From: Gracilaria caudata
Taxonomy: Eukaryota; Rhodophyta; Florideophyceae; Gracilariales; Gracilariaceae
Assembly: GCA_030374735.1 (NCBI GenBank)
Contig: JASCIV010000070.1
Span: 3,443 to 54,915, forward strand
Direction of reading: 5' to 3'
Length of the DNA: 51,473 bases
A program made the position numbers and the translations under genes. The notes beneath the pieces are model-generated. The model was not told where the DNA came from. It searched no databases and saw only the letters and a program-made list of their open reading frames with translations. Positions 10,496 through 18,048 of this stretch are shown piece after piece. Each line of letters starts with the position of its first letter. The stretch's first letter is position 1.

Positions 10496-11644
10496 CTACA
10501 GTCCAATTCGCAAGGCAACGGACATGATGTGCTCTTCGACAGCAGTTGTATACCTCGCAGCAAGGGCAGTGTATTCAAGATCTGGAGATTTGGAAGATAT
10601 GCGGAGGGATCGTGAGTATCGAGGGCTGTTGACATACATTAGGTGTTCTGTACAGTGAGTGAGACGGCAGTAAGATTTCATCATCATGGGCACGCTCTTG
10701 AAGTATACCATGTGGCCAGCGGTGGCACAGCTTGCGTATGAGTCGCATAAGACACGAGCCAGACGATGCTCTGTGTATAACATGGAGTTGGGCGGCAAAT
10801 GCTCAAAAGCTGCGGCATCGATGCAGACCATTCTTTCCGGTTCGGACTCTTCCAGCATTTGGTCAGGGACTCCGCTCGGAACAAAGGGCTGCGGGGCTTG
10901 CGTTCTGCCTGGGCTGGAGTTTGTCGGAATTTGTGGTGTTGGAGCTGGGGTAGCAATCTGCGTTTGTTTGACCGTAGCTTGACCGTAGCCTTCGGGGGCA
11001 GCTAGTAGAGCGGGCAAGACTTGTACGGCTTCTGACGTGGGCTGTGGAAGGCTTTCGTCGTAGGCCTCAGAACTGTCGATACCCCCATCCCAACCGAACA
11101 AGTTGCCTGACCGATCGGTGATGAAGGAGGCGTTCTTGCACGTATCAATCCGCGAAAGACCAACAAACCAGTCGGCAGAAGGTATGATCTTTGCGATGCA
11201 GCTGATCAAGGTGAAGTTCCCTTCTCCCTCAACAGAAATGGCGAGGAAATTCGTGGAGATGGCGGTTGCGTTTTCATCGCTGACGACGAGGTACTGCAAG
11301 ACCTTGTTATTCCGCATGGCTTGTTTGAGTTCTCTCTCGATCCCTTCGTTTGAAACATTGGTGAGCAGAGTGCGAACGCCGTGGCTAATTGGGGCGCTCT
11401 GCTGCCAAAGAGTGTAGTCGGGGTTGTGGCTGGCGCAGACGAGTGGGGAGAAGCCAGGCACAATGGAATTATCAGTGGTAGGGAACGAGAAATCGTTCTC
11501 CGGGGACCAATTGTAATCGAAGGTGATGAGGTAGGACTGGATGCCTCGACATGGGTGGGAGGCGGTGATGTAGAAGAGGCCAGAGAAGAAGGCAAAGGCC
11601 AAATAGAGGGGAAGAAGAGGGTGTTGGGAGAAAGGGGGAGGCAT
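10496..11644 (-). CDS. Secreted spondin-domain protein
   Basis: 382 aa from the ATG at 11644. The longer open frame upstream would begin at GTG and reads as a Pro-rich leader, so I excluded it. Residues 1-30 form a hydrophobic signal peptide after MPPPF. Residues about 35-185 match the spondin_N domain: the ITFDYNWSPENDF strand, FSPLVCASHNPDYTLW, GVRTLLTN, and the characteristic PSADWFVGLSRIDTC followed by GWDGGIDSSEAYD. A Pro/Thr/Gln-rich linker follows (about 190-265), then a C-terminal region of about 110 residues with several Cys (CDSYASCATAGHMVYF, YCRLTHC) that I do not recognise. Spondin domains occur in extracellular-matrix proteins, so a cell-wall or mucilage role is inferred. The N-glycosylation motifs NVS, NAT, NFT and NAS support secretion. 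Confidence 0.82.
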   Translation of the reverse strand: MPPPFSQHPLLPLYLAFAFFSGLFYITASHPCRGIQSYLITFDYNWSPENDFSFPTTDNSIVPGFSPLVCASHNPDYTLWQQSAPISHGVRTLLTNVSNEGIERELKQAMRNNKVLQYLVVSDENATAISTNFLAISVEGEGNFTLISCIAKIIPSADWFVGLSRIDTCKNASFITDRSGNLFGWDGGIDSSEAYDESLPQPTSEAVQVLPALLAAPEGYGQATVKQTQIATPAPTPQIPTNSSPGRTQAPQPFVPSGVPDQMLEESEPERMVCIDAAAFEHLPPNSMLYTEHRLARVLCDSYASCATAGHMVYFKSVPMMMKSYCRLTHCTEHLMYVNSPRYSRSLRISSKSPDLEYTALAARYTTAVEEHIMSVALRIGL

Positions 11645-13818
11645 TTGAGGGGAAAGGAAAAAGGGGGAAGCGCGGGGCGGGATGTTAGATTTGTTGGGGT
11701 TCAGAGAAGGGCGTGCGAGCGGGGAAGGGAAGTCCAGAATGTGCTCTAATTTGATATTGGAGATGCGTGGCACGAGATGGGGGACATGGTGAAGGGGTGG
11801 TCCTGGGGGGGCGGAGGGGCTTTGGAGGGTCACAAGACGATGGGGAGCGTGAATCGGATGGAACAGGTTCTAAGCGGGTGGTGTTCTGCTGGCGCGAAAA
11901 GGAGTGGTGTATCTATCCTGTTGTAGGCGTAGGGGATATCTGCGTGTACGGACCGCGGAGGGTTCTCCCTTGCAACTTGCAAGGCACTGTTTGTATCAAT
12001 TCTAAGCAGAATTGAGTGGAGACGGCATGATCGCGCCCGTCGATTTTGTTAGCTCTTATCGCGGTGTGTTGCTTCGCGCGGCCAATGGCAGCGCAGAGCG
12101 CCGGCATTCTTGGTCGTGCCACGAGCCGTATAGTTCCACCGTCGAATTGCTTCGCGACTCGATTCGCAGTGCGCGCTTTCGAGCCCCTCACACTAGACCA
12201 ATTATGCCGGATCGCATTTGTCCGATTTATACGATTTGGACGAGCCCGTGCAATGTCCAAAAGTTCCACCACCATGGATCTGACCTTGCGGCAAGATCGC
12301 ATCTTATGGGCGTTGACCTCCGGCTACCAGCCCAGGGCCCACATTGCCCGTCCCTGTGGCCCGGCTTGGCGTGTAGCCTCGCGAGCAGGCCGAGGCCTGT
12401 CAATGCGCTTAGGTCACTCGACGGGGAATCAGCAATGAACTATAACAGCAGCGGCAGTCTTGACACACAAGCCGTAATTGCTTGTTGCGCAGTACATGAA
12501 CGGAGATATATTTGTCGTGCTGGAGATGATCATGCACGCATTCATTACCATCGCAGATAGCATCCTCCACCCACACCAGGTTTTTACATACAGGTTACGC
12601 GTTCGAGGCTGCCTAATCCGAACATTCAGTCAGAAGCCAGATCGCCTTGTCGAAGTGTGCACTTTCAACTAGCGCTCCGCTTTGCTCTCACCTCCCTCCC
12701 TCCTTCCACGCCTACCACCACAAGCCGACTGTCAGTTTTAGTTTTTGCAAGCAGATTCCACTTCTCATTCGCCTTCACGGCAGGCGAATCCCTAACGCTG
12801 CGTTCCACGTCCTCCGATATTACCCATCTAACGCAGCCCAAAGCGGCCCGCACTTGTCCTCAAGACAAGTTTGCAAGCTGCACTTCTTGAGTGTAAATAG
12901 AGTTACGCGACGTCGCCAAGCCGCGCTTCTAATGGCATTACGCTGAATGTGAGTCAGATATTTTGGGGCCTCTTCGAGCATTGGTGCTAGTTTTTCTGAG
13001 ACGGAGTTTCGTTGCTTGCACCTTTGCAAGCTCCCAGTTTGCGCGTAAGGAAGGTAAACTCTACGACATAATTTCCCTGACTCATGAGCTGGCAGAGATG
13101 TCTGAGTCTTGAGTAAGGCGCTGCTGTTGTGACGGCTCAGGTGCTTGTGTATGAGCCAGCGCGGCTTAGCATGTGAAGGGCAGTGCGAATCTGAAATCAG
13201 TGTGTGCACTGCGAGCACACTTGTATGGGTCCGCATGGAATGTCCAGCACTTGGCGTGGACCGGGGCTTAGCCCATGTTCATTGATTCAAACCTGAGTTT
13301 GCGCATCGTCAAGCGGACAAAGACACTTTATCGGAACAAATGCACGGTCGTTTAGACTGTTCACGTCCAACTCATCCAGCAACTTCAGATCTCATGTCAT
13401 CGTTACCAAGGTAGTGGGGCCCAAGGTAGTGTATAGGGAGAACTGCGATGATGCCTTACTTGACAAGGAGGATGTCATCATGACCCGAACATGTTCAGTC
13501 AGACACAAGATTGCTGAGATTGCAATTCATGTCCATCCGTACATTTATCGTACCCTTGTGCCACGTGTCCACAAGAGACCTTATTTAAAATGAAAATCTT
13601 CTTCAGCTTTTTCTTGAAATGGTACACAATTTGAAGGAGGTTAGCACTGCTATTGTTTTTGAAAATTTGAATAGGTCCGAGTTGTCGCAAGCCATCTCTC
13701 CAAGCGAAGGTCAACCTCCGTCCCTCAAAGCTAAGCCCGTTGAACAACGTCCTTCGACCAAATCTACGTCCTGCAGCTACTAGCGAACATCTCAAACAAA
13801 GCACTCGAGCCAAAAAAC
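11645..13818. other. Intergenic, 2.2 kb
   Basis: Upstream region of the spondin gene (minus) and of the coiled-coil gene (plus). It contains a CCAAT word near 12083 in a GC-richer patch. Open frames up to 182 codons at 12.0-12.6 kb and 138 codons at 12.8-13.2 kb overlap antisense frames, have unprotein-like composition and show no domains, so I do not call them genes. Confidence 0.45.
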
Positions 13819-14925
13819 ATGAACGACACAAAATCATTCTTTCAACAAGTCGTTTTTGAGTTCGAACAACGTCCACCATATAAGCCCGAACATGAAGAGC
13901 TCATCAAAGCAACTCCTCTCGACGAAAACCGAGTTCCGGTAGACAATCAGATTCGGTCCACGTTGGAAGATTTACGCTGCCTCAAGCATCAACTCACAGC
14001 TTTGCGCAGCAAAGAAATCTTTCTTCGCAAACTGCGTGACGCGGCGACCATTGAAGAGCTGCCGTCTGCCGAAGAGGCCGTTGCTGTTGATCTCAGGGTG
14101 CGAATGAAGAAAAGTGAGTTGCGAAAGCAGAAGGCTGCAAGAGCAGCTGCCGAGCAGAGATTTGAAAAGGCTGTCGAACTAACTTGTTCGACGGAGAGAA
14201 GGTTTCATGACGCTCACCAAGTCGCTCAGAATCGTATCAAACGTATCCATTCCACTGCCTATAAGAACAAGCTTGCAGAGAAGATGCTTAACGGCGATTG
14301 GGAAAACGTTGTGCGTTCGTTCGATGACATCACAGAGGTGGATAAACTTGACGGCCCCGATTGTGAAGAACTAAGCACTATTCTTAAGAGAGAACGATTC
14401 AAACTAGAAACTGAAGCGAATCAAAAAAATGCAGAGGTTACACAACTGCAAAAACGCCTGAACCGCGCAGCACAAAGTGTCGAATTCTGCGAGACTGAGC
14501 TGAAAGCTATTAAGCAGCGCCTCGCGAAGAAAGAAAGGGTGGACCGTAAATTTGGCAACGCTCTTCACGAATATGAGCTGCAGAAGTACCTTGCGCAAAT
14601 TCTTCCGATCATAACCGGCGTCCGAGTTGCTGAGGTTCGACCGGATAGCATATCCTTTGAGATCAATGCTACGCTGTTTGTTCCTTCAGATGGCAAGGCT
14701 GACAGGAGTCAAGCTACTCACCACCTAATGTTTAAAACAGATGAGGTGGAAGGCAAAGCCGGAGGGGAGTTGATTTTGTCACCTGCTGATGTTGAAGTTG
14801 CTGATTTGGTCGACGAGCAAGCGAATGTCGTGCTGCCAGTTGTGGTCAAGGAAGTTTGTGCGCGGCTTCGGGAATTTATGGCGAACAAACGACTAGGGAC
14901 AACAGCTTCGGAGATTGAGCGGTGA
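13819..14925 (+). CDS. Coiled-coil protein with RWD-like C-terminus, kinetochore candidate
   Basis: 368 aa from an ATG at 13819. Residues about 40-260 are highly charged helix with heptad-like Leu spacing (long coiled coil). After about 255 comes a globular segment of alternating strands: PIITGVRVAEVRPDSISFE, a Leu/Phe strand, a Lys/Glu hairpin, ADVEVADLVDE, and a terminal helix of about 25 residues. A coiled coil capped by a small beta-alpha domain opening with TGxRIxxVxxDSIxF-like strands is the architecture of kinetochore proteins with RWD heads (Spc24, Spc25, KNL1 C-terminus). These sequences diverge quickly, so the assignment is inference from shape only. No signal peptide or membrane segment is present. 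It could instead be another coiled-coil scaffold. Confidence 0.75.
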   Translation: MNDTKSFFQQVVFEFEQRPPYKPEHEELIKATPLDENRVPVDNQIRSTLEDLRCLKHQLTALRSKEIFLRKLRDAATIEELPSAEEAVAVDLRVRMKKSELRKQKAARAAAEQRFEKAVELTCSTERRFHDAHQVAQNRIKRIHSTAYKNKLAEKMLNGDWENVVRSFDDITEVDKLDGPDCEELSTILKRERFKLETEANQKNAEVTQLQKRLNRAAQSVEFCETELKAIKQRLAKKERVDRKFGNALHEYELQKYLAQILPIITGVRVAEVRPDSISFEINATLFVPSDGKADRSQATHHLMFKTDEVEGKAGGELILSPADVEVADLVDEQANVVLPVVVKEVCARLREFMANKRLGTTASEIER

Positions 14926-15126
14926 AGGGCTCACCTTCTAGCACATTCCGAGCCTGACAAGCAGGGTATGTGGTAAAATTATAGATCATTGTTTAGTGTG
15001 AAGGTGTGTAAATTTGTTAGACTGGCTAATACCTCTCAGAACTATCAAGATGTTAATATGGAGACTCAGAACGAGGCCTCAATAAACGAACGAGAAATGG
15101 TGTCATGTTATGACGCAGTGAACATG

Positions 15127-16134
15127 CTACTCGGCAGAGGATTTGTGCATGGCAGCAATTTGTTCAACGATAGACCCGCGTTTGTCATGGTGCGCGCGCT
15201 TCCAGGACTCAAAAAACAACCGGGCTCGAAGGCCTCCATATTTTGCCAGCCAGCGCTTGACTTCAGAGTCTTTGCTCATCCATCTAGCAAAGATGTACAC
15301 AAATACGTTGGGTTCGTTCTTGGCGAACGCATGCATGCTACTGGCCACAGTGTACTCCAAAGAAGAAATCTCTACGTCAAACACATTGACAGCATCTTGT
15401 ACGAGTTGCAAGGACGTGTCCATAGTTTCAAGCATGAAGTTAGACAATGCAGTCAGCTTCTCTAGGAGTTTGTTGAGCTTTGGAACGTCCGGAACACACT
15501 CGAAATCATCCAAAGCGCGGTCGGCAGCACGTAGAACCACTTCCATGGTGAATGAGTATCTGTCTAGGACAGACTTCTGACGACGTTGGAGCGCATTACT
15601 AAGCTGATGATCATTGTTCTTCCGCGCGAAACGGGCGACTGGCTTAGTAACCAAGTTAACTACATCTTCATCGGTTTCAGCAACGAAGAAAAACACACGA
15701 AGCAAGGTGGACCACCACTGATGTAGGCGTTCACCGAAAACCGGCGCGTCCTTGATTCGGCACGAAAAGTCGGTGAGTGCTGCGTGGTGCTCAATGGCTG
15801 GAAGAATTATAAGTAACAAGTCTGCAATCTCACGTTTTACAGCGTTGTGGACCAGTACTAAAACGTTTTCCGGGCTGTTTGAACGACGATTATGGTACAG
15901 ATGAGGCCTCAAGCGCGGGAAACGCTGGAGGTGCTCCTCAGTAAGAAGGTTATCTTGAGGAGGGTGGGCAGATGCTTCGGAGCCGGATGCTCCGGAGCCA
16001 GATGCTCCGGAGCCAGATGCGTCAGAGCCAGATGCGTCGGACTGACAGGGAGTGGAATGAGGCGAGACGCGCGACAGGGCTGCGAACGACGGGGCCTCAG
16101 GTACCTGTGAGAAGGACGGGAGCTCAACAGCCAT
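15127..16134 (-). CDS. Hypothetical helical protein with Gly/Ser/Ala repeat linker
   Basis: 335 aa from the ATG at 16134. The frame continues 23 codons upstream only to a GTG. Residues about 28-50 are a low-complexity linker of SGxxA pentapeptides encoded by a 15-bp tandem repeat. Residues about 85-335 are predicted helical, with conserved-looking blocks: LLLIILPAIEHHAALTD, a Trp-Trp segment followed by LLRVFFFVAETDEDVV, and HQLSNALQRRQKSVLDRY. The His/Glu/Asp-bearing helices loosely recall four-helix bundles such as hemerythrin-like domains, but spacing of ligands is not convincing and I do not assign the family. There is no signal peptide. It is divergent from the mitochondrial carrier across a 625-bp shared upstream region. 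Confidence 0.75.
   Translation of the reverse strand: MAVELPSFSQVPEAPSFAALSRVSPHSTPCQSDASGSDASGSGASGSGASGSEASAHPPQDNLLTEEHLQRFPRLRPHLYHNRRSNSPENVLVLVHNAVKREIADLLLIILPAIEHHAALTDFSCRIKDAPVFGERLHQWWSTLLRVFFFVAETDEDVVNLVTKPVARFARKNNDHQLSNALQRRQKSVLDRYSFTMEVVLRAADRALDDFECVPDVPKLNKLLEKLTALSNFMLETMDTSLQLVQDAVNVFDVEISSLEYTVASSMHAFAKNEPNVFVYIFARWMSKDSEVKRWLAKYGGLRARLFFESWKRAHHDKRGSIVEQIAAMHKSSAE
15970..16044 (+). repeat. 15-bp tandem repeat, 5 units
   Basis: Five consecutive 15-bp units of the form AGATGCTCCGGAGCC with one to three changes each. On the minus strand they encode the SGxxA linker of the hypothetical protein, so copy-number change would keep frame. Confidence 0.85.
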
Positions 16135-16759
16135 TCGGGACAGAGGTGGGTCAGCAAGGAAAAGAAACGCTGTGAGGGTAGGGAGGTGGCGAGGGGAAGC
16201 CACGCTTGCGACTGCCTAAACTTTGCTACATGTAGAGTAGAGGGCGGGCAGTCCCTCACAGCCGCCGACCGCTGTCAAGGCGCGACGGCTTCCGCTTCGG
16301 GGTTGCAGCCCGAAGCGGAGCAACGGCGGGCGCTGGCGGTGGAGAGGAGATGCCACTGCCAGAACTTTCAACAGCTGCTGCGCGGGAGGCGTTTCGTTTC
16401 GTGTTCTATCAGTTGTGACAACTTGTGTCAGATTCACCTCGAAACGAAACGCCAGTATATCTGGGGCCGTGCAACGTATGACACGATCCGGGCGCGACAG
16501 CTCAGATGCAGCGCTATGCGTATGTGCGACGATTCGACGCGCCGAATCAAACCGCCCCGCACGCTCCGCCCAATCACAGCTCCCGCGCCGTATCCCCGAT
16601 CGTGGCGCCTTTCGCCGTCGCCGACGCACGAGCCCGCCGTCGTCGTCCCTCCTTCTCCGCCGCGTCCCCGTTGCCTTCGAAATCATATCGCCGCCCAAAC
16701 CTGAACCGGAGCAGCAGCGTGACGTCTCGCGCTCGCGCGACGCCACTGCTGCTGTCAAA
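16135..16759. promoter_or_regulatory. Bidirectional promoter region with two inverted repeats
   Basis: GC-rich 625 bp between the ATGs of divergent genes. It contains a hairpin with an 11-bp perfect stem (TCCGCTTCGGG at 16291-16301, CCCGAAGCGGA at 16309-16319, 7-nt loop). It also has a 14-bp perfect inverted repeat (GGCGTTTCGTTTCG at 16388-16401, CGAAACGAAACGCC at 16440-16453) enclosing a perfect 13-bp palindrome AGTTGTGACAACT (16411-16423). A CCAAT word sits at 16569-16573 on the carrier side. Regulatory function is inferred from position and symmetry. Confidence 0.55.
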
Positions 16760-17647
16760 ATGTACTCCTCTGCTGGAGCTGATGCTTCAGCGCAGATTCG
16801 ACGCCCGGTGCCTATGCCGTCTCTGTCGGCGCTCAAGGCTGGCATGCCGGGCGCTGCTGCCGCCGCTTGCCAGACCGCTTCTTTCATGTGGCTCTCCACC
16901 ACGGCTGCGTTTCAGTACCGTTCTGGAGCCACGCTCCGCCAGGCACTGCAACTGTTATATGCACAGGGAGGTGTGAGGCGCTTCTACTCGGGACTGGCTC
17001 CTACTCTGCTGCATGTCACTTTATGTCGCTTTGGAGATACCACTGCAAACAATATTGCACTCACGCTTGCGCCGACCGATAGTCTCCCGCTTAATACACT
17101 GTGTGCTAGTTTTGCCGCCGCAGCGTGGAGGGCCACCTTGCTGCCGCTCGAGACTGTGCGCGCCAACATGCAAGTCAGAGGACCAGATGGCTTCTCGATC
17201 GTCGTCGACCGCTTTCGCAATGCCGGATTTGGGGGCTTATACCGAGGTAGTGCCGCCAGTTTTTCTGCGGGCTTGGTAGGGCATTTTCCATTTTTCTTCA
17301 CCGTTAATGTAGTGTCTCAGGCAGTTCCGCTTACAGAAGATGCCTCTTTTCTTGCCAAGGTCGGCCGAAATGGGGGAATGGGATTCCTGGCTGCCATATC
17401 AGCTGACATATTTACCAACGGGTTTAAGGTTGTTGCTACTAACAAGCAGACTTGTGACAAGGGTCTTTCATATTATGAAGTGGCCCGCAAGATAGTTAAG
17501 AGAGATGGAATCTTCTCAATTGTTACGCGCGGACTCAAGACCAGAATGCTCGCTAATGGCTTGCAGGGAGCTACTTTTGTTCTGCTGTGGAAGGAGATTG
17601 AATCTCGTCTCGTGCGAACAAGATTCAGTTCGCCTCCCCAGTCGTGA
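16760..17647 (+). CDS. Mitochondrial carrier family protein
   Basis: 295 aa from the ATG at 16760, the standard length for a three-repeat SLC25-type inner-membrane carrier. Repeat 1 contains GGVRRFYSGLAPTLLHV, which is typical of the matrix-helix region. Repeat 2 has the canonical signature LPLETVRANMQV (P-x-E-x-x-R) followed by GGLYRGSAASF. Repeat 3 has ISADIFTNGFKVVATN and the closing RDGIFSIVTRGLKTRM. Only repeat 2 keeps the P-x-[DE]-x-x-[KR] motif. Repeats 1 and 3 are divergent there, so the salt-bridge network is incomplete. The substrate cannot be inferred. The frame is open for 115 codons upstream without an ATG, in GC-rich promoter sequence. There is no cleavable presequence, as usual for this family. 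Confidence 0.85.
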   Translation: MYSSAGADASAQIRRPVPMPSLSALKAGMPGAAAAACQTASFMWLSTTAAFQYRSGATLRQALQLLYAQGGVRRFYSGLAPTLLHVTLCRFGDTTANNIALTLAPTDSLPLNTLCASFAAAAWRATLLPLETVRANMQVRGPDGFSIVVDRFRNAGFGGLYRGSAASFSAGLVGHFPFFFTVNVVSQAVPLTEDASFLAKVGRNGGMGFLAAISADIFTNGFKVVATNKQTCDKGLSYYEVARKIVKRDGIFSIVTRGLKTRMLANGLQGATFVLLWKEIESRLVRTRFSSPPQS

Positions 17648-18048
17648 TAGCTTCTTGACCACTTGTACGTATCCGTGACATGATCACGTCTCATACTCAT
17701 TTGTACGCTTCTTGTGTTGGATCAATTGTAACATTGAACAGCCCCCGCCAGGCTATCTTTGCCTTTCTTATTGGCTTCCGCGGCATGTCAGACACGGTTT
17801 TTGTTTTTCCCTAGTGCTGCTGCAATCCTAGTCAAGTATCGCATACTTTGTGTACCGAATCGTTCGATCTAGTAAAGCACAAATGCCTATTGGACTACAG
17901 AACAAGGGAAACGCTGGCACATTAATTGTTGCGAGATAGAGACTTTCAGAGAGCATGTCAACGGTTCCTTTTAAGTACGATAACATGCGCCTTTTATGAA
18001 TCGCATCCAACATATTGTAAAACAATCTTTGCAATTGTTGCACTGCCA
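17648..18048. other. Intergenic, convergent 3' ends
   Basis: 400 bp between the stop codons of the carrier (plus) and the ABM-dehydrogenase fusion (minus). It is AT-richer than the flanks. I see nothing else in it. Confidence 0.5.

Noticed and set aside
12012..12560. 182-codon plus-strand open frame
   Set aside because: Overlaps other open frames on both strands, starts at a weak codon, mixed composition with many Arg/His/Cys and no domain; probably chance.
16216..16902. 228-codon minus-strand frame antisense to the carrier start
   Set aside because: GC-driven frame overlapping the bidirectional promoter and the carrier N-terminus; no domain.
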